DNA of 64,000 bases, taken from Buttiauxella brennerae ATCC 51605. Its GTDB lineage: Bacteria > Pseudomonadota > Gammaproteobacteria > Enterobacterales > Enterobacteriaceae. Within the stretch, counting starts at the first letter, position 1, and each line of letters starts with the position of its first letter. The position numbers and the translations under genes are program-made. Shown in pieces: positions 1-8,730 of the stretch. The stretch spans positions 346,454-410,453 of the forward strand of contig NZ_LXER01000011.1 of assembly GCF_001654925.1 (NCBI RefSeq), in the 5' to 3' direction. The notes beneath the pieces were generated by a model. That model did not search any database and had not been told where the DNA came from. It saw nothing but the letters and a program-made list of their open reading frames with translations.

Positions 1-731
1 GCCGCCGGGCCTGACCCAATGCGCCCGACCAGGGTGAAATAGGCACCAAAGGCAATCACTGAACCAAATATGGCCAGGTAGAACAACGAGCCGAGATAAC
101 GCAGCGTGAACTCCGGCATAAACGAATCCCCACGAACCAGCGCCAGCACACCCATAATAATAGTGCCGTAAAACATCGCGTAGGTATTGGTGGACAGTGT
201 CTCAAGTCCCCGGCGCTGGTGGCGCGTGCTAATCATATTGCCGATTGAAAATCCGTAGGTACCCAGGGCACTTAAACCGATTCCCAGCAGCAGAGAAGGG
301 GCCAGTTGTGTGGCGACCAAATCATGCCAGAACAATGCGACAACGCCGGCAATCCCCAACACCGCTGCTGGTAGTAAATTTTTGCTCGGGCGCTGACGGA
401 AGAAAACCATACTGTTGACCGCATTAAACAGCACAGCCATGGAGAAAATCACCGACTCAAGACCTGAGCTGATATACGCCGCGGCATGGTAAAAACACAA
501 AAAGTTAAAGCCGAAAACGCAGCCACCTTGCAGCATACAGAACAGATGATCGCGCAAACTGATACGGCGCAAACGCCCAAGCGCCAGTAACACCACCAGC
601 ATCACGACTGCCGCTACGGCAAAACGCCAGAAAATTGACACGGGCACCGACACCACGCCTTGCTGCATGTAAATCGCAAGCCAGGTCGTTCCCCAAATAA
701 CCACCACCGAAATATAAAGTATTGCATTCAT
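1..731 (-). CDS. EamA/DMT-family transporter (3' end missing)
   Basis: The minus-strand reading starts at an ATG at 731 (MNAILYISVVVIWGTTWLA) and stays open to the left edge, so about 243 residues of a roughly 290-300 residue protein are present. Repeated hydrophobic helices and the opening IWGTTW segment are typical of the EamA (drug/metabolite transporter) superfamily, inner-membrane proteins with ten helices that usually export small metabolites or amino acids. The substrate cannot be told. It is divergent from the AraC-type regulator at 909, which is its most likely controller. The gene is partial only because the window ends. Confidence 0.85.
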   Translation of the reverse strand, partial: MNAILYISVVVIWGTTWLAIYMQQGVVSVPVSIFWRFAVAAVVMLVVLLALGRLRRISLRDHLFCMLQGGCVFGFNFLCFYHAAAYISSGLESVIFSMAVLFNAVNSMVFFRQRPSKNLLPAAVLGIAGVVALFWHDLVATQLAPSLLLGIGLSALGTYGFSIGNMISTRHQRRGLETLSTNTYAMFYGTIIMGVLALVRGDSFMPEFTLRYLGSLFYLAIFGSVIAFGAYFTLVGRIGSGPA

Positions 732-767
732 TTTGTTATCTCCCTGTACCGATAGCGGGAGTATCCA

Positions 768-785
768 CATCTGCGCGTGCAGATG
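768..785. promoter_or_regulatory. Palindrome in divergent transporter/AraC promoter region
   Basis: A perfect 7-bp inverted repeat (CATCTGC, 4-bp spacer GCGT, GCAGATG) lies 37 bp upstream of the transporter start and 124 bp upstream of the araC-type gene. It could be an operator or a leader hairpin. It has no T-run, so a terminator is unlikely. AraC regulators usually bind direct repeats, so the link to the neighbouring regulator is only inference. Confidence 0.3.
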
Positions 786-908
786 CTTTCACCTGCTTGC
801 CTGGCTTGCATATTCTTGCGGTTTTTTTTACCTGATGGTTTGTTAATGGCTGGTAACGGAGGCGGCCACTACATACACTGTTTATCCCGAACTTCGATGG
901 TGTAAGTC

Positions 909-1781
909 ATGACTCAGCCGTATCACGCATTTGAAAATCTTCGCCAGCACAACGCCGTGCTGGAAGATAACGTGCAGCTGGGTTCCGGGATCCAGCTTTC
1001 GGCGTGGTCAAACAGCCTCGATCGCGTCACGCAATGCAGTAATCATCACACGTTAAGCATGTATGTGAATGAGGGTTACGAAACCTATCAGAAAACCAAC
1101 TCAGGCTGGAAAAATGGCGGCGGACCAGACCGGTTTTGCCTGATGCCAGAAGACAGCGAAACCACCTGGGATATCCGCAATCATTTCTCGTTTGTGCATC
1201 TGTATTGCACCGACGCCCATTTGCGCAATATTGCGGAACAAATCTGGGATCGCAGCCCAGCAGCCATTTCGCTTGATGAGAAAATCTTTAGCGACGACCC
1301 ACGGATTACGCAGCTGTATCGCCACTTTCTGCTGAGTAGCGACTGGAAACAACAGGCCAACCACTTGATGCTGAGCACTGCATCGACGCTGTTGCTGACG
1401 CACATGGTGCAGACTTACAGCAACGTGCAGTGGCGCTTACCAAATGTGCGCGGGGGCCTCGCTCCAGCAGTGTTGCGCAATATTCAGGCCTACATTGAGC
1501 AGCATCTTAGCGAGCCGTTAACCTTGACCGAACTGGCGCTGGAAGCGGGTTTGAGCGAGTTTCATTTTGCGCGCATGTTCAAACAATCGACCCGACAGGC
1601 ACCACATCAATATGTGATGCAGCGGCGCATGTTGCGTGCCGAAGCACTGGTCAAAAACAGCTCGCTTTCGCTGACTGATATTGCGATGGCTTGCGGGTTC
1701 AGTTCGGCAAGCCATTTCAGCAATCGTTTTAAAGCGACAATCGGTGTGACGCCTTCGCAGTTACGCGCGACGGGTAAATGA
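909..1781 (+). CDS. AraC-family transcriptional regulator
   Basis: The 290-residue protein has a C-terminal AraC/XylS DNA-binding domain of two helix-turn-helix units (about residues 185-288, including LTELALEAGLSEFHFARMFK and LTDIAMACGFSSASHFSNRF). An N-terminal domain of about 180 residues presumably senses a ligand, which I do not recognise. It is divergent from the EamA transporter, the usual layout for a local activator of an efflux gene. Its last 21 bp overlap the convergent ydcO gene. The ATG at 909 is the only reasonable start. Confidence 0.9.
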   Translation: MTQPYHAFENLRQHNAVLEDNVQLGSGIQLSAWSNSLDRVTQCSNHHTLSMYVNEGYETYQKTNSGWKNGGGPDRFCLMPEDSETTWDIRNHFSFVHLYCTDAHLRNIAEQIWDRSPAAISLDEKIFSDDPRITQLYRHFLLSSDWKQQANHLMLSTASTLLLTHMVQTYSNVQWRLPNVRGGLAPAVLRNIQAYIEQHLSEPLTLTELALEAGLSEFHFARMFKQSTRQAPHQYVMQRRMLRAEALVKNSSLSLTDIAMACGFSSASHFSNRFKATIGVTPSQLRATGK

Positions 1782-2927
1782 AAACAGCGCGTAGCAAACA
1801 CCACCCGCGACCAGCCCCCAGAAAGCCGCGCCAATCCCCAATAAACTGACCCCGGATGCGGTGACCAAAAACGTCACTACGGCTGCATCGCGCTCGCGTT
1901 CATGGTTGAGTGCCTGATACAAACTGCCGCCGATGGTACTCAACAGCGCCAGGCCCGCTAAGGTATGAATATAGGCCGCCGGCAGTGCGGTGAGCAGGGT
2001 GGTTATCGAGCCGCCAAATATTCCCGCCAGCAAGTAAAACACACCCGCGGCAACCGCCGCTAACCAGCGTTTTGAAGGATCAGGATGGGCTTCAGAACCC
2101 TGGCAGATGGCGGCGGTGATCGCGGCAATACAGATAGAAAACACGCCAAAGGGTGCAAGCAACAGGGCGATTGCCGCGGTGACCACAATCAGCGGCGACA
2201 CCGGAATGTTGTAGCCAGACGCTTTGAGCGTCGCGACGCCGGGCGCATTTTGTGACGCCATGGTCACCAGGAAAAAGGGAATACCAATTCCGAGCAGGCT
2301 GGAAAGCGTGAAGTGCGGGGCGGTAAATTCTGGCATGACCATGGCGACCGGCACGCTGCCATGTTGCAGATTACCGCTCATCAGGCAGACCAACAGACCC
2401 ACAACCATCGCCACGACTACCGCATAACGCGGAGCCCAGGTTTTTGCCAGCAACCAGCCCAACAGCATACTGGCGCACAGCAGGAAATTCCCCTGTAACG
2501 ACGTAAAGGCATCCAGCCCAAAACGCAGCAGGATCCCGGCAAGCATAGCGGCGGAAAGCGTTGATGGGATCAGGCGCATCAGGCGGGCAAACAGGCCAGT
2601 TACACCGCATAACAAAATCAAAAACGAGGCGAAAATAAACACGCCGATGGCTTCATTCAGCGAATGCCCCGGAAGACTGGTCGCCAGCAATGCGGCACCG
2701 GGTGTGGACCAGGCGGTCAGAATAGGGGTGCGATACCAGATCGTCAGCGCGAGGGTGCTGATCCCCATGCCAATTCCCAGCATGGTCAGCCAGCCCGCAA
2801 TTTGTAATGTATTCGCCCCGGCCGCTTCTGCCGCCTGCCAGATGATGGCTGCGGAACTGGCGTAACCGACGAGAACAGCGACAAATCCTGCCAGAACGGT
2901 GGGTAATGGAACGGATAAAGCGCGCAT
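1761..2927 (-). CDS. ydcO: BenE-family benzoate/H+ symporter YdcO
   Basis: A 388-residue inner-membrane protein with about 11-12 hydrophobic helices, closely similar over its whole length to E. coli YdcO (391 aa). Shared segments include GYASSAAIIWQAA near the N-terminus, TAWSTPGAALL around residue 75 and FLVTMASQNAPG in the middle, which mark the BenE family of benzoate/proton symporters. YdcO itself has no proven substrate. In E. coli it is paired with the regulator ydcN. Here ydcN is absent and the 3' end overlaps a convergent AraC gene by 21 bp, a local rearrangement. Confidence 0.92.
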   Translation of the reverse strand: MRALSVPLPTVLAGFVAVLVGYASSAAIIWQAAEAAGANTLQIAGWLTMLGIGMGISTLALTIWYRTPILTAWSTPGAALLATSLPGHSLNEAIGVFIFASFLILLCGVTGLFARLMRLIPSTLSAAMLAGILLRFGLDAFTSLQGNFLLCASMLLGWLLAKTWAPRYAVVVAMVVGLLVCLMSGNLQHGSVPVAMVMPEFTAPHFTLSSLLGIGIPFFLVTMASQNAPGVATLKASGYNIPVSPLIVVTAAIALLLAPFGVFSICIAAITAAICQGSEAHPDPSKRWLAAVAAGVFYLLAGIFGGSITTLLTALPAAYIHTLAGLALLSTIGGSLYQALNHERERDAAVVTFLVTASGVSLLGIGAAFWGLVAGGVCYALFSFTRRA

Positions 2928-2983
2928 CTTTTTTCCTTGTGCGTTTTTGCGTTATCGGACTATACCATTACAAATCGTTAACA

Positions 2984-4918
2984 TCAGGTCTCTGCGGTGG
3001 AATAATCGATATAATCCAATGCTTTCTCGCGCTCGATCGGGCGTGAGAAATAGTAACCCTGCATATAGGGAATGCCGCACTGTTCAAGTAACTGGCGTTG
3101 CTTTTCCGTTTCCACGCCTTCTGCAATTACGCTGAAGTTAAGACTCTGGGAGATATTCATCATCGCCTTAACAATAGAAAGGCCTTTTTGTTCAATATGC
3201 TGAATAAACGAACGGTCGATTTTGATGTAATCAATATTCATATTCTGGATAACTGAGAGGCTTGAGTAACCCGTGCCAAAATCATCAACTGAGAACTTCA
3301 CACCACGCTGTTGTAATTCGCTGACCTTTTGGTTAATCATCATTTGTTCGGACTGGAAGATAGATTCTGTCACTTCCAGGTGCAATAAATGGCCCGGAAT
3401 GTCATACCGCTCAATCACCCGGATGACGTTATTCACAAAGCCTTTGTCGTAGAACTGAATCAGTGAAATATTCACGCACATGCAAATATCCGGGCTGTGC
3501 TTATGCATTTGCGCCAGCGTTTTGCAGGCTTCTTCTAATACCCAACTTCCCACCTGAACAATACGGCCGCTTTGTTCCATCAAGGGAATAAATTCAACCG
3601 GTGAGATCTCTTGCTCTTGATAACGCCAGCGCATTAACGCCTCGAAACTCACGACCTGACCCTCTGCATCGACAATAGGTTGATATACCAGGCGGAATTC
3701 GTTGCGATCCAGAGCGTCTTTCATGGCTTCATTCAGCGTGACTTTACGTCGCAGGTCGCGTTCGAGATCAAGGTTATAGAAGGCAAACCGTTCCGGATAT
3801 TTCCCTTTTTGTGAATACATGGCGATATCCGCCAGCTGGATAAGGCGCGTAATAGAGATGTCATGATCCGGGCATACCGAAATACCGATTGTCGCATTCA
3901 GGGTAATGGTCTGGTCATCGAGGCGAATAGGCAGTGACAGACTGGCGGTGATTTGCTCCGCCAGCTCACTGGCTGACGAGTAATCTTTTTCTTTAGCCAA
4001 CAGAATAAATTCATCGCCACCCCAGCGGCACATCAACGTATCTGTATTATTACAATTTTTAAGCCGGGCACTTAAATTAACCAATACTTTGTCGCCAACG
4101 TTATGGCCGAGTGTGTCATTGATATTTTTAAAGCCATCAAGGTCGATAAAGAAAATCGAGAAGCCGGTGGTTTTATTATTTTTAAAGTCGAGTTCTGTAG
4201 ATTCTGCGGCCGCTAAAAAAGCGCTGCGATTATACAGGCCCGTTAAAGAGTCTTTATTCGACATCTCATACACTTCTTGCGTTCTGACACGGATAGTTTC
4301 TTCCATGCGCGACACCAGTTTTTTATTTCTGTAACGTAATAAAATGGCTTCTTTAATATAATTCGCGGAACGCACCGACGAGATAATCATTATGATTGTA
4401 AAACAAACGCCTAGCCCACCGAGATTAATTTTATATTGTTCGGATTGCATCATCAGCAATATGGACATCGGCATCAAAATAATAATGTTATAAAGTGCTG
4501 CGAGAGTCAGACTTGCGGAAAGTATGCTGGTTGCTCCACCCGCCATCGCTGCGAGTATCACATTGGTACTGCTCAGTTCTTCAATGCTAAATTGCGGGTA
4601 GAACGTCACCGCATACGCACTCCAGAGCATGGCGGTTATTAAACACCCGACAGAAAACCTGAACGTCCACTTTTTGTTGTTTTTACGTTCAGCGTCGCTT
4701 TTTATCCACATTTTGGTGTCTACGACCCGCACGGCCAGCACCAGTGTCATCACGACCCACCAGAGTAATTTGCCATGAAAGTTGGCATCATCAATAAAAG
4801 TGAAAGCCAGAGTAGTAGAAGCAACAAAGGTAATCAGAATGCCTGGTAATGAATTGTTATATAACAGCCTGACGCCTTCTGACTGATAAAGCTTTGAGTG
4901 TTCAGTGTTTTTTGTCAT
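2984..4918 (-). CDS. Membrane-anchored GGDEF-EAL cyclic-di-GMP protein
   Basis: The 644-residue protein has an N-terminal membrane domain of six or so helices (about residues 20-195), a GGDEF domain (signature RWGGDEF near residue 300) and an EAL domain (FEALMRW near 426, then DDFGTGYSSL). Both catalytic signatures look intact, so it could make or degrade cyclic-di-GMP. The Arg of the RxxD product-inhibition site before GGDEF is replaced (NNTD), so feedback inhibition is probably lost. Which activity dominates cannot be read from sequence. It is transcribed alone. The input of the membrane domain, probably a MASE-type sensor, is unknown. Confidence 0.93.
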   Translation of the reverse strand: MTKNTEHSKLYQSEGVRLLYNNSLPGILITFVASTTLAFTFIDDANFHGKLLWWVVMTLVLAVRVVDTKMWIKSDAERKNNKKWTFRFSVGCLITAMLWSAYAVTFYPQFSIEELSSTNVILAAMAGGATSILSASLTLAALYNIIILMPMSILLMMQSEQYKINLGGLGVCFTIIMIISSVRSANYIKEAILLRYRNKKLVSRMEETIRVRTQEVYEMSNKDSLTGLYNRSAFLAAAESTELDFKNNKTTGFSIFFIDLDGFKNINDTLGHNVGDKVLVNLSARLKNCNNTDTLMCRWGGDEFILLAKEKDYSSASELAEQITASLSLPIRLDDQTITLNATIGISVCPDHDISITRLIQLADIAMYSQKGKYPERFAFYNLDLERDLRRKVTLNEAMKDALDRNEFRLVYQPIVDAEGQVVSFEALMRWRYQEQEISPVEFIPLMEQSGRIVQVGSWVLEEACKTLAQMHKHSPDICMCVNISLIQFYDKGFVNNVIRVIERYDIPGHLLHLEVTESIFQSEQMMINQKVSELQQRGVKFSVDDFGTGYSSLSVIQNMNIDYIKIDRSFIQHIEQKGLSIVKAMMNISQSLNFSVIAEGVETEKQRQLLEQCGIPYMQGYYFSRPIEREKALDYIDYSTAET

Positions 4919-5195
4919 TTTCTATCATCTTAACTGAGTGATTCAATTAGCCACAACATAACTAAAGCTAATATGATCACTCTTTGTAATTATTCCTGAT
5001 GTAAGTATAAGTTAAAACATTTGGCAATACACCGTCTTTAGCCATTCAAGAGTTATTCTCATTTTCTGTTAACCCACTGAGATAATTATGTTATCTCCGT
5101 AATACCTCAAACCACATATTCGCGGATCTATGCTTACGCAGCCAATCTGACTACAATAGCCGCCTTTCGCCCATAACACAGAAAACAGACCCATT

Positions 5196-7157
5196 ATGTG
5201 CCTGCACGCCAATCATCTTGAATTACTCAGCCCAGCCCGTGACACCTCCATCGCCCGCGAAGCCATCCTGCATGGCGCGGATGCGGTCTATATCGGTGGG
5301 CCTGGTTTTGGCGCTCGCCATAATGCGGGTAACAGCCTGCAAGATCTCGCAGAGCTGGTGCCGTTTGCTCACCGTTATGGGGCGAAGATTTTCGTTACGC
5401 TGAACACCATCCTGCACGATAACGAGCTGGAACCGGCGCGCCGTATGATTCACGACCTGTATCAGGTTGGTGTGGATGCGCTGATTGTGCAGGATATGGG
5501 CGTGATGGAAATGGATTTGCCACCGATTGAAATCCACGCCAGTACGCAATGCGATATTCGTAGCGTTGAAAAAGCGAAATTCCTTTCTGATGTGGGCTTC
5601 TCACAAATTGTTCTGGCGCGTGAGTTAAACCTCAACCAAATCCGCGCTATTCACGAAAACGTTGATGCGACTATTGAGTTCTTTATTCATGGCGCACTGT
5701 GCGTGGCATATTCCGGGCAATGTAATATCTCGCATGCGCAGACCGGGCGTAGCGCAAACCGTGGTGATTGCTCCCAGGCTTGCCGCTTGCCGTACACGCT
5801 TAAAGACGATCAGGGCCGCGTCGTGGCGTATGAAAAGCACCTGCTTTCGATGAAAGATAACGATCAGAGCGCGAACCTTGCGGCACTCGTCGATGCGGGC
5901 GTGCGTTCCTTCAAGATTGAAGGGCGCTACAAAGATATGAGCTATGTGAAAAACATCACCTCTTATTACCGCCAGCTGCTGGATGAATTAATGGAGCAGC
6001 GCAGCGATCTGGTTCGCGCTTCTTCCGGTGTGACGTCGCACTTCTTTATCCCGTCGCCGGATAAAACCTTCCACCGTGGCAGCACTGACTATTTCGTTAA
6101 CGAGCGTAAAATCGATATCGGCGCGTTTGATTCACCGAAGTATATCGGCCTGCCAGTGGGTGAGGTGCTGAAAGTCGGCAAAGACTTCCTCGATGTGAAC
6201 GTCACCGATACGCTGACCAATGGCGATGGCCTGAATGTGCTGATCAAGCGCGATATCGTTGGTTTCCGCGCTAATACTGTGGAAAAAACCGGTAAAAACC
6301 AATATCGCGTCTGGCCAAATGAGATGCCGGAAACACTGAAAAATGTGCGCCCGAACCATCCGCTGAACCGCAACCTTGACCATAACTGGCAGCAGGCGCT
6401 GACCAAAACGTCCAGCGAACGCCGCGTGGCGGTGGATTTGGAATTAAGTGGCTGGCAGGAACAATTGGTACTAACCGTGACCAGCGAAGAAGGCGTGAGC
6501 GTCAGCAAAACGCTGGAAGGCCAGTTTGATGTGGCAAACAACCCGGAAAAAGCTTACTCCAGCCTGCGTGATAGCCTGGCGAAATTAGGCCAGACGATGT
6601 ATCAGGCGCGTAAAGTGGACCTGAATTTACCTGCTGCGTTGTTTATTCCGAATAGCCAACTTAACCAGCTGCGCCGTGAAGCTATTGATGCGCTAACAGA
6701 TGCCCGTGTCGAGCAATACCAGCGTGGCAGCCGTAAAGCGGTTTGCGTACCGGCGCCGGTTTACCCTGAAGATCACCTCACATTCCTCGCCAACGTTTAT
6801 AACCATAAAGCGCGTGAATTTTACCAGCGCTATGGCGTGAAGCTGATTGATGCCGCCTATGAAGCGCATGAAGAGAAGGGCGAAGTGCCGGTGATGATCA
6901 CCAAACATTGCCTGCGCTTTGCGTTTAACTTATGCCCGAAACAGGCAAAAGGCTCAGTGAAAAGCTGGAAAGCATCCCCGATGCAACTGGTGCATCAGGA
7001 TGAAGTATTAACCCTGAAATTTGACTGCAAGCCGTGCGAAATGCACGTTATCGGCAAGATGAAAAACCATATCCTGAAAATGCCGCTGCCGGGCAGTGAT
7101 GTAGTGGCGTCTATCAGCCCTGATGAATTGTTGAAGACGATGCCGAAGCGCAAATAA
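5196..7157 (+). CDS. rlhA: 23S rRNA 5-hydroxycytidine C2501 synthase, peptidase U32 family
   Basis: At 653 residues it has the same length as E. coli RlhA (YdcP) and matches it nearly throughout (HLELLSPARDTSIAREAILH at the start, LKFDCKPCEMHVIGKMKNHI near the end). RlhA hydroxylates C2501 in the peptidyl-transferase region of 23S rRNA and depends on Fe-S and prephenate-linked functions. The cysteines expected to hold the metal centre are present (CVAYSGQC, CSQAC, then C residues near 590 and the CKPC pair). The N-terminal MCLHAN differs from the E. coli form but has the same length. It is convergent with the LysR gene, with 17 bp between them. Confidence 0.96.
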   Translation: MCLHANHLELLSPARDTSIAREAILHGADAVYIGGPGFGARHNAGNSLQDLAELVPFAHRYGAKIFVTLNTILHDNELEPARRMIHDLYQVGVDALIVQDMGVMEMDLPPIEIHASTQCDIRSVEKAKFLSDVGFSQIVLARELNLNQIRAIHENVDATIEFFIHGALCVAYSGQCNISHAQTGRSANRGDCSQACRLPYTLKDDQGRVVAYEKHLLSMKDNDQSANLAALVDAGVRSFKIEGRYKDMSYVKNITSYYRQLLDELMEQRSDLVRASSGVTSHFFIPSPDKTFHRGSTDYFVNERKIDIGAFDSPKYIGLPVGEVLKVGKDFLDVNVTDTLTNGDGLNVLIKRDIVGFRANTVEKTGKNQYRVWPNEMPETLKNVRPNHPLNRNLDHNWQQALTKTSSERRVAVDLELSGWQEQLVLTVTSEEGVSVSKTLEGQFDVANNPEKAYSSLRDSLAKLGQTMYQARKVDLNLPAALFIPNSQLNQLRREAIDALTDARVEQYQRGSRKAVCVPAPVYPEDHLTFLANVYNHKAREFYQRYGVKLIDAAYEAHEEKGEVPVMITKHCLRFAFNLCPKQAKGSVKSWKASPMQLVHQDEVLTLKFDCKPCEMHVIGKMKNHILKMPLPGSDVVASISPDELLKTMPKRK

Positions 7158-7174
7158 AGCGTTATCGTGCAATA

Positions 7175-8041
7175 TCACGCCACCTGTGCCCGCAACTGGT
7201 CAATCATCCAGCGCCCTGCGGGGCCGGGTGGCGTTTTGTTCGACCACAACACATCCACATCCATGCGCTGCGGCCAGCCCGCGACCGGCAACTCCTGCAA
7301 AATATTGTGACCAAACTGCTCAACCAGCCAGCGCGGTAAAATCCCCCAGCCAAAACCTTGTTCCGCCATCTCCAGCAGCATTAAAAGTGACGGCGATGAC
7401 CACATCGGGCCGCCGCTCTTATTGCGTGTCGGGTCAGTGAAGGTGCTCAGACACAGCTGGCGCACGGTATGCAATATTTCCATATCAACGCTGGGCAGGC
7501 GGGTTAACTCATGCTGGCGGTGAATATATATCGCCATTTCAGCCCCGACCTGCAACCGCGCCACCGTGACATCCACCGGGTAACGCGGCTGTACCCGCAA
7601 CACACCCACATGCGCACGGCCAATCTGAATCAGGTCGATAACGTCTTCATCTTCGGCAATCAAACACTCAAATTCGATATCCGGAAAGCGCTGTGAAAAA
7701 CGCTGGAGAATCGATTCGTGGTGCGACGTTTGCCACATATCAGACAGCACAAAACTCAAGCGTGGCTCTACGTTTCCGGCAAGGCGTACTGAGACTTCGT
7801 TGAGCCTTTCGCTCGCGGCTATAATCGACTGAATGTACGGCAAAATATGCTGCCCCTGAGCAGTCAACACTGGCTGGCGGCTCTGGCGATCAAACAGTGT
7901 AACGCCGAGATCGGCTTCCAGATTGGCAATCGCGCTGCTTATCGTTGACTGGCTTTTTTTCAGTTTGCGCGCCGCCGCAGAAAACGACCCGGTTTCGACC
8001 GCATGTAAAAACGCTTCAAGGGATTCAGGGGAGTAATTCAT
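7175..8041 (-). CDS. LysR-family transcriptional regulator
   Basis: The 288-residue protein has the standard LysR layout: an N-terminal winged helix-turn-helix (LEAFLHAVETGSFSAAARKL, KSQSTISSAIANLE within residues 8-50) and a periplasmic-binding-protein-like effector domain (about 90-285). It is divergent from the PACE efflux gene with a 102-bp gap. This resembles Acinetobacter AceR/AceI, where the LysR regulator activates the efflux gene in response to its substrate. A TATC-N9-GATA element at 8079-8095 in the gap may be its site, but this is weak. The inducing ligand is unknown. Confidence 0.9.
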   Translation of the reverse strand: MNYSPESLEAFLHAVETGSFSAAARKLKKSQSTISSAIANLEADLGVTLFDRQSRQPVLTAQGQHILPYIQSIIAASERLNEVSVRLAGNVEPRLSFVLSDMWQTSHHESILQRFSQRFPDIEFECLIAEDEDVIDLIQIGRAHVGVLRVQPRYPVDVTVARLQVGAEMAIYIHRQHELTRLPSVDMEILHTVRQLCLSTFTDPTRNKSGGPMWSSPSLLMLLEMAEQGFGWGILPRWLVEQFGHNILQELPVAGWPQRMDVDVLWSNKTPPGPAGRWMIDQLRAQVA

Positions 8042-8143
8042 TACCTATCGCTTTTCTCGATGGCTATTAACTTAATACTATCACTAATAGCGATAATAAT
8101 ACGCCGCAAAGCCATATTGCTTTTATATCGTCTGGAGTGAGTT

Positions 8144-8572
8144 ATGCAGTCCCAAAAAAGAACATTTGCCGAACGCATCCTGCATGCGGTGGGTTTTGAA
8201 GTTATCGCGATTGCGATTTGTGCGCCTTTAGCCGCGTGGATTATGGATAAGCCACTGTTTCAGATGGGCGCGCTGGCAGTCATGCTTTCGACCGTCGCCA
8301 TGGTGTGGAACATCATTTATAACGCCGGGTTTGATAAAATTTTCCCGATGGGGCAAAAGCGCCGCTTACCACTGCGCGTCGCTCACGCGCTGGGTTTTGA
8401 AGGGGGCTTTATCCTGATTGGCCTACCGCTGGCGGCCTGGATGCTGGATATTTCACTCTTGCAGGCGTTTATGGTCGAGATCGGTTTCTTCCTGTTCTTC
8501 CTGCCGTATACCGTGATTTACAACTGGGTGTACGATACCCTGCGAGCACGCTGGACACAGTGCCAGGCGTAA
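8144..8572 (+). CDS. PACE-family multidrug/biocide efflux transporter
   Basis: A 142-residue, four-helix membrane protein built from two tandem repeats that each open with a similar motif (ERILHAVGFEVIAIAICAPL and RVAHALGFEGGFILIGLPL). This double bacterial-transmembrane-pair architecture, with a conserved Glu in the first helix and an N-x-x-Y/F segment (NIIYN, YNWVYD) closing each half, defines the PACE family of proton-coupled exporters. Members such as AceI export chlorhexidine, acriflavine or short diamines. The divergent LysR gene supports substrate-induced expression. The specific substrate is not predictable. Confidence 0.9.
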   Translation: MQSQKRTFAERILHAVGFEVIAIAICAPLAAWIMDKPLFQMGALAVMLSTVAMVWNIIYNAGFDKIFPMGQKRRLPLRVAHALGFEGGFILIGLPLAAWMLDISLLQAFMVEIGFFLFFLPYTVIYNWVYDTLRARWTQCQA

Positions 8573-8584
8573 CGATAAACCACA

Positions 8585-8614
8585 GAACGCACCGCCATGG
8601 TGCGTTCTTTTTTT
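8585..8614 (+). terminator. Intrinsic terminator whose stem also fits an NtrC enhancer site
   Basis: A 9-bp perfect stem (GAACGCACC, loop GCCAT, GGTGCGTTC) followed by seven T residues ends 42 bp after the PACE gene and is a good rho-independent terminator. The same palindrome contains GCACC-N5-GGTGC (8589-8603), the core of the NtrC-binding consensus. Its centre lies about 106 bp upstream of the start expected for the sigma54-type promoter at 8675-8692, the same distance as in glnA. A dual role is inference; the terminator alone is well supported. Confidence 0.85.
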
Positions 8615-8674
8615 GAGCGGCTGTTTTTGCCACATAAACAGACAAATCCCCCCCTGAAATGCACCAAACACGGC

Positions 8675-8692
8675 CTGGCATATTTCCTGCTT
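8675..8692 (+). promoter_or_regulatory. Candidate sigma54 (-24/-12) promoter of the Anbu operon
   Basis: CTGGCATATTTCCTGCTT matches the sigma54 consensus (YTGGCACG-N4-TTGCW): invariant GG at 8677-8678 and GC at 8689-8690 are separated by exactly ten bases. Transcription would start near 8702, leaving a 29-base leader before the ATG at 8731. A TGCACCA half-site at 8660-8666 and the full GCACC-N5-GGTGC palindrome at 8589-8603 would provide NtrC sites. If real, the operon is nitrogen-regulated. I found no better sigma70 promoter in the gap. Confidence 0.6.
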
Positions 8693-8730
8693 ATAACATG
8701 TTATCTCCACACGACATGAAGTGAGGAATT

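Noticed and set aside
799..830. Sigma54-like element TGGC...TTGC before the araC-type gene
   Set aside because: The spacing between GG and GC is 13 bases instead of 10, so it does not fit a -24/-12 promoter.
4919..5195. Hidden gene or RNA between the GGDEF-EAL gene and rlhA
   Set aside because: The 277-bp gap is AT-rich with a TACAAT -10-like box near 5152 but no convincing -35, open frame or stable RNA structure.
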